A stretch of 64,000 nucleotides of DNA from Pantoea rwandensis. Its GTDB lineage: Bacteria > Pseudomonadota > Gammaproteobacteria > Enterobacterales > Enterobacteriaceae. Both the position numbers and the translations under genes were made by a program. Every line of letters begins with the position of its first letter. Within the stretch, counting starts at the first letter, position 1. Location of the stretch: NCBI RefSeq assembly GCF_000759475.1, contig NZ_CP009454.1, forward strand, positions 310,001 to 374,000, in the 5' to 3' direction. A model generated the notes under the pieces. The model was not told the DNA's origin and made no database searches. It saw only the letters and a program-made list of their open reading frames with translations. Below, piece by piece: positions 1 to 9,534 of the stretch.

Positions 1-1
1 G

Positions 2-691
2 CCACCGATTGAAGCTTACAAGAACGACTACCCGCCCGATTACAACGACAACCACGAGCAGGAGTTAACGGCAAAGCAGATTTTCATGCAGTACATCCTG
101 CCTAATAAGCTGCTATGGTATATCGCGCTGGCTAACGTGTTTGTCTATCTGCTGCGTTACGGCATTCTCGACTGGTCACCCACTTACCTGAAAGAGGTGA
201 AGCACTTCACGCTGGATAAATCTTCGTGGGCTTACTTCTTCTATGAATATGCAGGCATTCCCGGCACCCTGCTGTGCGGCTGGATGTCGGACAAGGTGTT
301 CCGAGGCAATCGTGGCGCGACCGGCGTGTTCTTTATGACGCTGGTGACCATCGCGACGGTGGTGTACTGGCTTAACCCGCCAGGCAATCCAGGTATCGAT
401 ATGCTGTGCATGATCGTCATTGGCTTCCTGATTTACGGCCCGGTGATGCTGATTGGTCTGCACGCGCTGGAGCTGGCGCCGAAAAAAGCCGCTGGTACCG
501 CCGCGGGCTTTACCGGTTTGTTTGGTTATCTTGGTGGATCGGTGGCAGCCAGTGCGATTGTCGGTTACACCGTGGATTACTTCGGCTGGGATGGTGGCTT
601 CATGGTGATGATTGCCGGATCGGTGTTAGCCGTGATTTTACTGCTGCTCACCATGATCAGTGAACATAAGCACAAGAAGCAGATGGCATAA
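2..691 (+). CDS. glpT: Glycerol-3-phosphate transporter GlpT, C-terminal part (5' truncated by window edge)
   Basis: Inner-membrane antiporter of the major facilitator superfamily that imports glycerol-3-phosphate in exchange for inorganic phosphate. The reading frame is open from base 2 and has no start in the window, so about 229 C-terminal residues are present, roughly half of the usual 450. The text matches E. coli GlpT almost residue for residue, including [28 protein letters not shown] and [21 protein letters not shown] strong terminator follows directly. The usual partner glpQ does not follow; the next gene is yigL on the other strand. Identity is very secure; the true start lies outside the window. 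Confidence 0.97.
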   Translation, partial: PPIEAYKNDYPPDYNDNHEQELTAKQIFMQYILPNKLLWYIALANVFVYLLRYGILDWSPTYLKEVKHFTLDKSSWAYFFYEYAGIPGTLLCGWMSDKVFRGNRGATGVFFMTLVTIATVVYWLNPPGNPGIDMLCMIVIGFLIYGPVMLIGLHALELAPKKAAGTAAGFTGLFGYLGGSVAASAIVGYTVDYFGWDGGFMVMIAGSVLAVILLLLTMISEHKHKKQMA

Positions 692-696
692 CGAGA

Positions 697-725
697 ATGG
701 GCCGGTGATTCCGGCCCATTTTTTT
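697..725 (+). terminator. Rho-independent terminator of glpT
   Basis: A perfect 9-bp stem (ATGGGCCGG, 697-705, with CCGGCCCAT, 711-719) closes a 5-base loop and runs into seven T residues. The T-run overlaps the stop codon of the convergent gene yigL. Confidence 0.9.
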
Positions 726-1524
726 AAGCAAGGAACAGCTTGCGCAGCGTATGCGGCACCGCATCTTCAGCATTGCTGCCAATCACTTCTAACGTTGGCA
801 GCGTATCTTTCAGGCGCTGGTGCGCATTGCGCATAATGCAGCCTTTACCCGCCATGCTCAGCATTTCCACGTCATTCATGCCATCGCCAAAAGCGATGCA
901 CTCTTTCAATGAGTATCCGAGTTGTTTGGCGACGGCTTCCAGTGCATGCCCTTTCGATACACCACCCGCCATCACTTCCAGACAGGTCGGCAGTGAGAAA
1001 CTGACATTCACGCGATCGCCCCAGCGCGCTTCAATCGCCAGTTCCAGTGGCGCCAGACGCTCAGGATCGTCACAGGTAAAGAACACCTTGCTGATACCGT
1101 CGGTTTCCAGCATGCCTGGCTGGTACACCTGATAGTTAAACACCGACTCGCGGAAGTAGTCCTGTTCCTCCGGGCGATGGCGGCTCATATACCACTCATC
1201 GTCGCGATACACGTGTGTCAGGATATGCTCATCGTGATACTGCAAACCGTAGAGTTCGCTGGCAATATCGGCATCGAGGTTATGGCTAAACACCAGTTCA
1301 CCTGCTGCATTGTGCACACGAGCACCGTTAGAGGTGATCATGTACGCCGGAATGCCGAGGTTATCGCGCATCTGGCCCACGTCGATATAGTGACGACCGG
1401 TGGCGAAAACGAAGTGAACATCTTGCGCCACCAGTTCCTGCAGCGTGGTGCGAGCAAAAGGTGTCAGGCGGTGTTCCGGTGAGAGCAGCGTGCCATCCAG
1501 GTCGGATGCGACGATGTGGTACAT
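724..1524 (-). CDS. yigL: HAD-superfamily sugar/pyridoxal phosphate phosphatase YigL
   Basis: A 266-residue Cof-type haloacid dehalogenase hydrolase. In E. coli YigL dephosphorylates sugar phosphates and pyridoxal phosphate, and its mRNA is stabilised by the sRNA SgrS during glucose-phosphate stress. Motif I (DLDGT) is at residues 8-12 with the nucleophile Asp8, and the C-terminal GDGMND Mg-binding motif is intact. TSNGARVH, VYRDDEW and EVMAGGVSKGHALEAVAK match the E. coli protein closely. The length equals the family norm. It is convergent with glpT, an arrangement not seen in E. coli, and lies just downstream of pldB on the same strand, so co-transcription with pldB is likely. Confidence 0.95.
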   Translation of the reverse strand: MYHIVASDLDGTLLSPEHRLTPFARTTLQELVAQDVHFVFATGRHYIDVGQMRDNLGIPAYMITSNGARVHNAAGELVFSHNLDADIASELYGLQYHDEHILTHVYRDDEWYMSRHRPEEQDYFRESVFNYQVYQPGMLETDGISKVFFTCDDPERLAPLELAIEARWGDRVNVSFSLPTCLEVMAGGVSKGHALEAVAKQLGYSLKECIAFGDGMNDVEMLSMAGKGCIMRNAHQRLKDTLPTLEVIGSNAEDAVPHTLRKLFLA

Positions 1525-1556
1525 GTAAACCTCTGGTATTGATGTCGGAAAATGAG

Positions 1557-2549
1557 TTAAACGTGGCGCTCGAAAAAATCGACCACCAGGTTAAGCGCTT
1601 CAGCGCGCATGGCGTCTGTTTCGAACAAAATCTCGTGACGCGCGCCTTGAATCACATACGGCACGGTTCCTTCGCAGGGATGTCCCGCATCGGCCATCGC
1701 CGTACAAAAAATATCTTGTGCGCGGTTATCCACCACATCGTCTTCGCTGGCCTGTAACACCAGCGCCGGTGTGGTAATTTTCGCCGCCTGACTGATGATG
1801 CTGCGTCCGGCATAGACGCCTTCACGCACCCAATGATAGGTCGGCCCTCCCACACGCAACCCCGGATCGTCGGCGTAAAAACGCAGGTTGCGCCGATAGC
1901 GTTCACGACTGTGCGTCAGGCGATTAATGCCAAACGGGCTGGCCCGCCAGCGGCCGGTGCCGAGCGCATAGCGTTCGCGGATTGCCGGCAGTTTTTCCGC
2001 CCAGTCTAAAATCGGGTACGCCATCCAGTCGGGCAACGGCAACACAATGCCAAACATCGGTGCCGAGAATACCGCCGCATGGAATGCCTGCGGCTGGCGC
2101 GCTAAAAACAGTGCCAAAATTGCACCGCCCATCGAATGGGACAGCACGTAGCGTTGCTGATAATGGTTGCTGACTATCTCTTTCAGATACAGCGTTTCCA
2201 GATCGTCAACGTAATGGTTGAATTCCACCACATGCCCGCGATGAGTATCCGCCAGCAAGCGATCGGAACGGCCCTGCCCGCGATGGTCAATTATCACCAC
2301 GTCATAGCCGCAGTGAAACAGATCGTAAGCCAGTTCCGGGTATTTGATATAGCTTTCGATGCGGCCGGGCACAATCAGGATGACACGGCGATGTTGCGGT
2401 GAGGTGAAACGAACATAGCGAATCTTCAGGTTACCGACGCCGGTAAATTCACACTCCTCACGACGTCGCCAGAAGTCGAGCAGCGGACCCGTAGCAAAGG
2501 CCGAAAAGCCTTTCTCACGCCCGAGCCAACTCTGTTTGTGATGCTGCAT
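1557..2549 (-). CDS. pldB: Lysophospholipase L2
   Basis: An alpha/beta hydrolase of 330 residues, close to the E. coli length, that cleaves fatty acids from lysophospholipids at the inner membrane. The nucleophile elbow HSMGG puts the catalytic serine near residue 139. [29 protein letters not shown] and [20 protein letters not shown] are family signatures, and a C-terminal GARHEILFE supplies the likely catalytic His. The 32-base gap to yigL suggests one transcript. The start used gives an N-terminus aligned to E. coli PldB ([16 protein letters not shown]). Confidence 0.95.
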   Translation of the reverse strand: MQHHKQSWLGREKGFSAFATGPLLDFWRRREECEFTGVGNLKIRYVRFTSPQHRRVILIVPGRIESYIKYPELAYDLFHCGYDVVIIDHRGQGRSDRLLADTHRGHVVEFNHYVDDLETLYLKEIVSNHYQQRYVLSHSMGGAILALFLARQPQAFHAAVFSAPMFGIVLPLPDWMAYPILDWAEKLPAIRERYALGTGRWRASPFGINRLTHSRERYRRNLRFYADDPGLRVGGPTYHWVREGVYAGRSIISQAAKITTPALVLQASEDDVVDNRAQDIFCTAMADAGHPCEGTVPYVIQGARHEILFETDAMRAEALNLVVDFFERHV

Positions 2550-2653
2550 CCGTCCCCCTGAAAAAAAGCCTCATCGCGCGCCTGTACGCCATAGCGCACC
2601 GCGATATTCTGGCGTATTGTGTCACACTTCGTTCACTTCAGGGAATGTCACAC

Positions 2654-3277
2654 ATGACCATTGAATGGTGGTTAACCTACCTGTTGACTACAACTATCCT
2701 CAGTCTTTCACCCGGTTCTGGTGCCATCAACACCATGAGCACCGGCATTAGCCATGGCTATCGCGGCGCGGCGGCTTCCATCACTGGCTTACAGCTGGGT
2801 CTGGCGATTCACATCGTGCTAGTCGGCGCCGGTTTGGGGGCGCTATTTTCACAATCGATCATGGCCTTTGAAGTACTGAAGTGGGCAGGTGCCGCGTATT
2901 TGGTGTGGCTTGGGATTCAGCAATGGCGTTCCGCAGGCGGTATTGATTTGGATGCCGTGGCGAAAGCGATGCCGCGTCGTCGTTTGTTCAAACGCGCTAT
3001 CCTGGTAAATCTTACCAACCCGAAAAGCATCGTGTTTCTCGCCGCACTATTTCCGCAATTCATTCAGCCACACCAGCCGCAGCTCATGCAGTATCTGGTG
3101 CTCGGTGTCACCACCATCGTGGTTGATATTATTGTGATGATTGGTTACGCCACGCTGGCAACACGCATTGCGGGCTGGATTAAAGGGCCAAAACAGATGA
3201 AGCTGATGAACCGCACCTTTGGTGGCTTGTTTATGGCCGTCGGAGCCTTGCTGGCAAGTGCGCGCAGAATCGCGTAA
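2654..3277 (+). CDS. rhtB: Homoserine/homoserine lactone efflux protein RhtB
   Basis: A LysE-family amino-acid exporter of 207 residues with about six membrane helices. E. coli RhtB exports homoserine, homoserine lactone and related amino acids. The N-terminus [26 protein letters not shown] and the middle [19 protein letters not shown] are diagnostic. An ATG nine bases upstream (2645) is in frame, but 2654 matches the E. coli N-terminus, so it is preferred. It is divergent from pldB. Its paralogue rhtC follows in the opposite orientation across a palindromic element. Confidence 0.93.
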   Translation: MTIEWWLTYLLTTTILSLSPGSGAINTMSTGISHGYRGAAASITGLQLGLAIHIVLVGAGLGALFSQSIMAFEVLKWAGAAYLVWLGIQQWRSAGGIDLDAVAKAMPRRRLFKRAILVNLTNPKSIVFLAALFPQFIQPHQPQLMQYLVLGVTTIVVDIIVMIGYATLATRIAGWIKGPKQMKLMNRTFGGLFMAVGALLASARRIA

Positions 3278-3328
3278 GAGGTTTTGCAATCAGTCACACC
3301 GAGGGTAAATCGTCGGTGGTGCAGCCAG

Positions 3329-3403
3329 TTCGGCGCCGGCAAGCCGCACAAACCCCGGAACGTACACGAGGTACGTGAGGGGCGAGCACTGCCCGGTGCC
3401 GAA
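3329..3403. repeat. Palindromic intergenic element between rhtB and rhtC
   Basis: The outer arms TTCGGCGCCGG (3329-3339) and CCGGTGCCGAA (3393-3403) are near-perfect inverted repeats. An inner hairpin pairs CCCC (3353-3356) and ACGTAC (3360-3365) with GTACGT (3371-3376) and GGGG (3379-3382). The element lies between convergent genes and has no T-run, so it is more likely a dispersed palindromic repeat than a simple terminator. I cannot name the family. Confidence 0.6.
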
Positions 3404-3421
3404 ATGGCAAGGAAAATCGAT

Positions 3422-4045
3422 TTAACGAGAAATAATCAGGTGAATGCCGAATCCGGCAAATAGCACACCCGCCATGCCATCAACCCACTTCGCCATACGC
3501 TGATACTTATCCCGCATCCACGGCAGCGCGAAGATTGCCGCCACCAGCGTAAACCAGGCAAAGGTTTCACCCACGATCAGCATGAACAGGCCCCAGCGCT
3601 CCATCGCACCCACATCATTGCCGACAAACAGTGAAAACACGCTGCCGAAGTAGATAATCGCTTTCGGGTTCGACAGATTAGTCAGAAAACCTTTCAGGAA
3701 ACTCATACCTTTCTTTGGCAGTTCCACCACCGGCGCATTAACCTGTGGGGCTTTGTGCTGCTGACGAGCTGAGCGCAGCAACTGCCAGCCCATCCACAGC
3801 AAGTACAAACCACCGCCCACCATGATGATTTCATGCAGCCAGGCCATTTTCTGCAGGATCAGATGCAGGCCCATCAGCGCCACGCCCGCCCAGATGACGA
3901 TCCCCAACGTAATACCCAACACGCCCATCATCGCCTCTTTGCGCGAGCGGCTGGCCGCCGTTTGCGACACAAAGAAGAAGTCCGGGCCTGGGCTCATTAG
4001 CGCAACCAGATGCACCAGCGCGACAGTGGCGAATAACATCAACAT
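3422..4045 (-). CDS. rhtC: Threonine efflux protein RhtC
   Basis: A LysE-family inner-membrane exporter of 207 residues. E. coli RhtC gives threonine and homoserine resistance by efflux. MLMLFATVALVHLVALMSPGPDFFFVSQ at the N-terminus and LTNLSNPKAIIYFGSVFSLFVG in the middle match E. coli RhtC closely. It is 12 bases downstream of recQ on the same strand, the same neighbourhood as in E. coli (pldA-recQ-rhtC). Confidence 0.95.
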   Translation of the reverse strand: MLMLFATVALVHLVALMSPGPDFFFVSQTAASRSRKEAMMGVLGITLGIVIWAGVALMGLHLILQKMAWLHEIIMVGGGLYLLWMGWQLLRSARQQHKAPQVNAPVVELPKKGMSFLKGFLTNLSNPKAIIYFGSVFSLFVGNDVGAMERWGLFMLIVGETFAWFTLVAAIFALPWMRDKYQRMAKWVDGMAGVLFAGFGIHLIISR

Positions 4046-4057
4046 GGTTTCTTTCCT

Positions 4058-5881
4058 TTACTCTTCATCGACATGCTCTTTGATCATCACCAGGAACGGT
4101 TTACCAAAACGTTCCAGCTTGCGATGACCGACACCGTTCACGCTCAACATTTCTGACGCGGTAATCGGCATTTGCTCCGCCATCTCAATTAATGTGGCAT
4201 CGTTAAACACCACGTATGGCGGAATGTTAGATTCGTCGGCAATCGCCTTACGCAATTTGCGCAGCTTGCCAAACAAGGTGCGATCGTAATTGCCACTGTG
4301 CACTTTTGGCGAGCTGCTGCGGCTCTTCACCGTGACGATGCGCGGTACCGCCAGCATCAATGGCACTTCGGCACGCAATACCGGACGCGCCGCTTCCGTG
4401 AGCTGTAAAGCGGAGTGCATGGCAATATTTTGCGTCACCATACCAAGATGGATCAGCTGACGCAGCACGCTGACCCAATGCTCCTGACTCTGCTCACGGC
4501 CGATGCCGTACACCGGCAATTTATCGTGCCCGTTATCGCGAATGCGATGGTTGGTGGAACCGCGCAGCACGTCGACAATATAGCCCATACCAAAGCGCTG
4601 GCCGGTACGATAAATGCTGGAAAGCGCCTTCTGCGCTTCCACTAAACCATCATATCGACGTGGAGGATCAAGGCAGATATCGCAGTTGCCGCACTGCTGC
4701 TGACGCCCTTCACCAAAGTAGTTGAGCAGCACTAAACGACGGCAGGTTTGCGCTTCGGCAAACGCGCCCATCGCATTGAGCTTGTGACGCTCAATATCTT
4801 GTAACGGGCCGGGCGCTTTCTCTTCCAGACATTTACGTAACCACGCCATATCCGCTGGATCGTAAAGCATCATCGCTTCGGCGGGCAGGCCATCACGCCC
4901 GGCGCGACCGGTTTCCTGATAGTAGGATTCGATATTGCGCGGAATATCAAAGTGCACCACGAAGCGCACATTAGGCTTGTTGATGCCCATACCAAATGCC
5001 ACGGTGGCAACCACAATTTGCAGGTCATCACGCTGGAAGGCTTCCTGCACGTGCGCGCGCTGGGCGCTGTCGATACCGGCGTGATACGCGCCGACACTAA
5101 GCCCACGGCTTTGCAGACGCGCGGCCGTGTCTTCCACTTTGGCACGGCTGTTACAGTAAATAATGCCACTTTTACCCCGCTGCTCCTGTACATAGCGCAA
5201 CAGCTGGTCGGTCGGTTTAAATTTTTCCACCAGCGTGTAGCGAATATTCGGGCGGTCAAAGCTGCTGATTTGAATCAGCGGATCGTCCATCTGCAACAGA
5301 TGAGCGATGTCATTACGCGTGGTTTCGTCAGCGGTTGCCGTCAGCGCCATCACCGGCAGATCCGGGAAACGCTGACGCAGTTGACCAATCGAGCCATACT
5401 CCGGGCGGAAATCATGGCCCCATTGCGAGATACAGTGCGCCTCATCCACCGCCAGCATCACCGGATTCCACTGGTGCAGGCTGTCGAGGAAGTTATCCAT
5501 CATCAGACGTTCAGGCGCGATATACAGCAGCTTCAGCTTACCGGTGCGACAATCCGCAAAGACCTGTTGCTGCTGCTCACGCGTCTGCGTCGAGTTGAGG
5601 CACGCCGCTGCCACGCCGTTGGCCAGCAATTGATCGACCTGATCCTTCATCAGTGATATCAGCGGTGAAACCACCAGCGTCAGCCCCTCGCGCACCAGCG
5701 CCGGGATTTGATAGCACAGCGATTTGCCGCCACCGGTCGGCATCACCACCAGACAATCACGCCCTGCGAGCGCGGTTTCGATGATGGTTTGCTGACCGGG
5801 GCGAAATTGCTGGTAGCCGAAGGTATCTTGTAATACCTGCTGCGCCAGCATTTCCTGATTAAGCACTGCCGATGTTGCCAC
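4058..5881 (-). CDS. recQ: ATP-dependent DNA helicase RecQ
   Basis: A 3'-5' superfamily 2 helicase of 607 residues that unwinds branched DNA in RecF-pathway recombination and illegitimate-recombination suppression. Walker A PTGGGKS is near residues 48-54 and the DEAH box near 146-149. [10 protein letters not shown] is helicase motif VI. The four zinc-binding cysteines lie in [19 protein letters not shown] near 380-403. A winged-helix region follows, then a C-terminal HRDC domain from about 530 ([21 protein letters not shown]). Length and domain order are standard. It is preceded by pldA with a 23-base gap. Confidence 0.97.
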   Translation of the reverse strand: MATSAVLNQEMLAQQVLQDTFGYQQFRPGQQTIIETALAGRDCLVVMPTGGGKSLCYQIPALVREGLTLVVSPLISLMKDQVDQLLANGVAAACLNSTQTREQQQQVFADCRTGKLKLLYIAPERLMMDNFLDSLHQWNPVMLAVDEAHCISQWGHDFRPEYGSIGQLRQRFPDLPVMALTATADETTRNDIAHLLQMDDPLIQISSFDRPNIRYTLVEKFKPTDQLLRYVQEQRGKSGIIYCNSRAKVEDTAARLQSRGLSVGAYHAGIDSAQRAHVQEAFQRDDLQIVVATVAFGMGINKPNVRFVVHFDIPRNIESYYQETGRAGRDGLPAEAMMLYDPADMAWLRKCLEEKAPGPLQDIERHKLNAMGAFAEAQTCRRLVLLNYFGEGRQQQCGNCDICLDPPRRYDGLVEAQKALSSIYRTGQRFGMGYIVDVLRGSTNHRIRDNGHDKLPVYGIGREQSQEHWVSVLRQLIHLGMVTQNIAMHSALQLTEAARPVLRAEVPLMLAVPRIVTVKSRSSSPKVHSGNYDRTLFGKLRKLRKAIADESNIPPYVVFNDATLIEMAEQMPITASEMLSVNGVGHRKLERFGKPFLVMIKEHVDEE

Positions 5882-5904
5882 GGTAATCCTGTTTTTCTGA
5901 CTGG

Positions 5905-6783
5905 TTAGAACAGATCGTTAAGTGTTACACCCACGCCAAAACGGGTCTGACGATGGTTATAGTCGATAAGCGATTCACCATACCCGCTGAACAGCTGGGT
6001 GTAAAAGCGCACATGCTCAGAGATAGGATAGCTCCAGGCGAAAGTCGCGCCGCCATAGCCGCTGTTCCAGTTGTAGTTGCCTTCCACGCTGAAGATACTT
6101 TCACCCATTTCATAACCGAGCTTGGCGCGATAGTAGCCCATGTACTTGGTAATGTCGGGGTTATCATCGTTATTTTCATTTTCTGGAATGCGATACCACG
6201 GTTTGATTTCCGCAAGGAAGTTACCGTTCTGCGCCATCAGGCGCGCATAGACGCGGTTCCAGCTGCGTGATGTCGGATCGCTACGTCCGTTAGACTCGTG
6301 GTTAAGACCGGTTTCGATGTCGCGCAGAGTCCAGCCGGCAAAAGTGTAATCCGTTGCCCAGCCGAGGAAAATCTGCGGCTCATAGTTGGTTTCACGAAAC
6401 GGCGATGACGCACCACGGTTGGAGAGCTGCCACCACGAGCGCTGCGTATAAGACGCGGCCAACACCGAGTTATCACCCAGAATGCCACGCCACAGTGGGA
6501 ACGCCAGGCTGAGCTGGAATTTTACTTCATCGTTTTTTGCTTTGTCAGCCCAGTTGTACGAAGAGATCGCCTCTTTGTTCATGTCACTGGTGTAGGTGTA
6601 GAGCAAATAGTTGTTTTCGTAAGGATAAAGCACGAACGGGTTATCGTGTTTTTCCAACAGGTTCGCAATAATACTGCCCTTCACTGCCGGGGCGTCATGC
6701 ACCTCTTTTATGGTGGCTTCATCAGCCTGTGCCAGCGCAGGTATCATCAAAGCTGCGGCCAGCAACGCGTATAGCTTACGCAT
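5905..6783 (-). CDS. pldA: Outer-membrane phospholipase A1 (OMPLA)
   Basis: A 292-residue outer-membrane beta-barrel phospholipase that hydrolyses misplaced phospholipids in the outer leaflet as a calcium-dependent dimer. The start chosen (6783) gives a clean signal peptide, [20 protein letters not shown]. It sits behind a GGAG ribosome-binding site; an upstream in-frame extension is not conserved. The catalytic His and Ser are in NHESNGRSD and the Asn lies in SRSWNR. The C-terminus ends in Phe after a barrel strand ([10 protein letters not shown]), as expected for outer-membrane insertion. It is divergent from yigI. Confidence 0.95.
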   Translation of the reverse strand: MRKLYALLAAALMIPALAQADEATIKEVHDAPAVKGSIIANLLEKHDNPFVLYPYENNYLLYTYTSDMNKEAISSYNWADKAKNDEVKFQLSLAFPLWRGILGDNSVLAASYTQRSWWQLSNRGASSPFRETNYEPQIFLGWATDYTFAGWTLRDIETGLNHESNGRSDPTSRSWNRVYARLMAQNGNFLAEIKPWYRIPENENNDDNPDITKYMGYYRAKLGYEMGESIFSVEGNYNWNSGYGGATFAWSYPISEHVRFYTQLFSGYGESLIDYNHRQTRFGVGVTLNDLF

Positions 6784-6947
6784 AACATTCTCCAGGAACT
6801 GCGTGTTGTCATTATTAGGGCAATGTTCAAAAAGCACGCCATTCTACACGCAAAGACACAGGTTGATCAGTGCCGATTTCTGAAACTGGAAAGCCGCGCG
6901 AACGCGGCATAATATACACAACTCTTTAACATCTTAAGGCAGAAAAC

Positions 6948-7418
6948 ATGTCATCCCCGTTGCTGTCACAGCAGGAAGCTCGCCGCCTGATTGGCGAAAT
7001 CTTTGTTTATCACATGCCCTTCAATCAGGCGCTGGGTTTAGAGCTGGATCGACTCGAAGCGGATTACGCCGAGTTGGGCTTTGCCAACAAAACCATGCTG
7101 GTCGGTAATGCGGCGCAGCATATTTTGCACGGCGGCGTGATTGCCTCAGTGCTGGATGTCGCCGCCGGTCTGGTGTGCGTCAGTCATGCGCTGTCGCGTC
7201 AGGAGAGCATCAGCGAAGAGGAACTGCGTCAGCGTCTGTCGCGCATGGGCACTATCGATATGCGCGTTGACTATTTACGCCCTGGACGCGGCGATCGCTT
7301 TGTCGCCACCAGCAGCCTGCTGCGCGCCGGTAATAAAGTGGCGGTGGCGCGAGTGGAACTGCACAACCAGCAGGGCGATTATATCGCCACAGCAACCGCA
7401 ACCTATTTGATTGGCTAA
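6948..7418 (+). CDS. yigI: Hotdog-fold thioesterase-family protein YigI
   Basis: A PaaI-type hotdog protein of 156 residues, probably an acyl-CoA thioesterase. I see no direct evidence for its substrate. The motif [17 protein letters not shown] is the expected helix with the active-site region, and the block [21 protein letters not shown] matches E. coli YigI. It is followed 22 bases later by rarD on the same strand, the gene pair order seen in E. coli. Confidence 0.92.
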   Translation: MSSPLLSQQEARRLIGEIFVYHMPFNQALGLELDRLEADYAELGFANKTMLVGNAAQHILHGGVIASVLDVAAGLVCVSHALSRQESISEEELRQRLSRMGTIDMRVDYLRPGRGDRFVATSSLLRAGNKVAVARVELHNQQGDYIATATATYLIG

Positions 7419-7440
7419 TGCCCTTTTTTTGGAAAGCATG

Positions 7441-8340
7441 ATGGATACGCAACAAACGCGTCAGGGCATAGGTTATGCGCTCGGCGCTTACTTTATCTGG
7501 GGCATTGCGCCAGCCTACTTCAAGCTGGTGAAGGAAGTTCCACCGACAGAAATCATGACGCATCGCGTGATTTGGTCGGCACTGTTTATGCTGGTACTGA
7601 TTACCCTGAGCCGCAGCTGGCAGCAGGTGCGCACGGTGCTCGCTCAGCCAAAGAAAGTGCTGTTGCTGGCCGTCACTGCCGTCACCATTGGCGGCAACTG
7701 GCTGCTGTTTATCTGGGCAGTGAATAATCAGCATATGCTGGAAGCCAGCCTCGGCTACTTTATCAACCCGCTGATCAACGTGGTGTTTGGCATGCTGTTC
7801 CTGCGCGAGCGCTTCCGCCGCCTGCAGTGGCTGGCGGTTTTACTGGCAACACTCGGCGTGCTGGTGCAGCTATGGCAATTTGGCTCGCTGCCGATTATTG
7901 GCCTTGGCCTGGCGCTGAGTTTTGCCGTCTATGGTTTGTTGAGAAAGAAAATTCAGGTGGATGCGCAGAGCGGCATGCTGATCGAGACCGCATGGCTGTT
8001 TCCGCTGGCGGCCATCTACTTGTTTGGCTTTGCTGACAGCGCCACCAGCCACCTCAGCGCCAATCCACTTAGCCTCAACCTGAAGCTGATCGCCGCAGGC
8101 ATCATCACCACGATTCCACTGATGCTGTTTGCCGCCGCCTGTGCACGCCTGCGTTTGTCGACTGTGGGCTTTTTCCAGTATCTCGGCCCCACGCTGATGT
8201 TCCTGCTCGCGGTGGTGTTCTACGGCGAAAGTCTGACGCCAGACAAGATGGTCACCTTCGGTTTTATCTGGCTGGCGCTCGCCGTGTTTATCGTTGATGC
8301 AGTCGCATTCTCAGCTCGCACCCGCGTGCGCGTAACGTGA
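7441..8340 (+). CDS. rarD: EamA/DMT-family transporter RarD
   Basis: A drug/metabolite-type transporter of 299 residues with about ten membrane helices, annotated in E. coli as chloramphenicol-sensitive protein RarD. Its true substrate is not established. GYALGAYFIWGIAPAYFKL, GGNWLLFIWAVN and LEASLGYFINPL are close matches. Of the tandem ATGs at 7438 and 7441, the second fits the conserved MD.KQTRQG start, and a GGA ribosome-binding site lies upstream. The last 30 bases overlap the 3' end of the convergent AbrB-family gene. Confidence 0.93.
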   Translation: MDTQQTRQGIGYALGAYFIWGIAPAYFKLVKEVPPTEIMTHRVIWSALFMLVLITLSRSWQQVRTVLAQPKKVLLLAVTAVTIGGNWLLFIWAVNNQHMLEASLGYFINPLINVVFGMLFLRERFRRLQWLAVLLATLGVLVQLWQFGSLPIIGLGLALSFAVYGLLRKKIQVDAQSGMLIETAWLFPLAAIYLFGFADSATSHLSANPLSLNLKLIAAGIITTIPLMLFAAACARLRLSTVGFFQYLGPTLMFLLAVVFYGESLTPDKMVTFGFIWLALAVFIVDAVAFSARTRVRVT

Positions 8341-9363
8341 GATAAAGCGTGCGATAGCCGGGCCGGTCAGCAAGATGGTGAACAGGCGTAATGTCTGCAA
8401 TGCCATCACAAATGCGATATCGACCCGGCTGCCCGCCGCAATAATCGCCACGGTATCCAACCCGCCCGGGCTGGTTGCCAGATACGCCGTCATCAAATCG
8501 ACGTGCAACACTTGCGTCAGCATCCACGCCAATCCACCACACAGCAACATCAAGCCGAAAATCGACACCAGCATTTGCGGCAGGGTGCGCAGCGCCAGCA
8601 GGAAGATCGGGCGCGTAAAGCGCAAGCCCACGCTCCAGCCAATTAACGCATAGGCCAGCGCCAGCAACCACTCCGGCACCTGCAAAGTGGCAACATCGGT
8701 GCCGTGCAGCGTCGCACCAATCAGCGCGGGCAGCAGCAGCGCACCCGAAGGGATACGCAGTTTTTGTCCCAGCCAGGCGCCCGCGAACATCACCACCAAT
8801 GTCAGGATGAAGCTGCTTTGTAAGGCAGGGAACCATACCAGCTCCACTGCACCACCGTTGGTGCCCAGCCCAATGCGTGCCACCACCGCGGCTGCAGTCG
8901 CCACAAACAGCACGCGCAGATACTGCATAAACGCCACTAAGCGCACGTCCGCACCGAAATCACCGGCCATCGCCACCATCGCAGAAGCGCCGCCAGGCGA
9001 CGATCCCCACGCACCGGTTGGCCCTGGAAGGTTGCTAAAGCGCACCAGTAGAAAACCCGACAAACCGCTGGCCGCCAGCGTAAGCACCAATACCGCCAGC
9101 ACCACCGGCCAATCCGCTAACAGCGGTGAGAGAATAGCCGGTGACAGCGTTTGCCCGATCATGCACCCCAACACCGCTTGTGCGAGCACAAACAAACGTT
9201 TGTCGATGCGGACGGTCGCGCCAGAAAGGCCCATGACGGTTCCGACGATCATCGGACCTAAAAGCAGTGCAGCAGGAAGGTGAAACAGCTGAAGAATGAT
9301 CCCCAGTACTAACGAAGCAATCAGCAGAATGGTCCACTGCTGTCGCAAAGAAAGACGCGCCAT
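8311..9363 (-). CDS. AbrB-family membrane protein (putative transporter)
   Basis: A hydrophobic protein of 350 residues with about ten predicted membrane segments. It is arranged as two similar halves, each starting near a LLLGPMIVG- or LLLPALIG-like turn and carrying a PGG motif (SSPGGASAMVAMA and TSPGGLDTVAIIA). This is the AbrB family (formerly linked to ammonia monooxygenase regulation), whose substrate is unknown to me. It is unrelated to the DNA-binding protein of the same name. It occupies the place where E. coli has yigF and yigG between rarD and corA, and its 3' end overlaps rarD by 30 bases. The family call is good; the function is open. Confidence 0.85.
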   Translation of the reverse strand: MARLSLRQQWTILLIASLVLGIILQLFHLPAALLLGPMIVGTVMGLSGATVRIDKRLFVLAQAVLGCMIGQTLSPAILSPLLADWPVVLAVLVLTLAASGLSGFLLVRFSNLPGPTGAWGSSPGGASAMVAMAGDFGADVRLVAFMQYLRVLFVATAAAVVARIGLGTNGGAVELVWFPALQSSFILTLVVMFAGAWLGQKLRIPSGALLLPALIGATLHGTDVATLQVPEWLLALAYALIGWSVGLRFTRPIFLLALRTLPQMLVSIFGLMLLCGGLAWMLTQVLHVDLMTAYLATSPGGLDTVAIIAAGSRVDIAFVMALQTLRLFTILLTGPAIARFISRYAHAGAS

Positions 9364-9534
9364 AGGGTGGAAATCAGAAAGTGAGAAGTGACAAACAGCC
9401 TACGCAGAAAAGTTAAACCATGCCAGTTTTGTCGCGGCGCAATTTGTCACGCATCTGTTAGCAGCATTGTCGCTTCAGATGAACGCGATAAATCGCGCCG
9501 CTACGAAATCGGTAAAACCTGTCTGGCCGTGTTA

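Noticed and set aside
4952..5656. 234-codon plus-strand ORF opposite recQ
   Set aside because: Antisense shadow of recQ; no recognisable motif and no ribosome-binding site.
9364..9534. Intergenic region between the AbrB-family gene and corA, with a CGCGAT/ATCGCG palindrome near 9483-9497
   Set aside because: The stem is only six base pairs and has no T-run, so neither a terminator nor a repeat element can be claimed.
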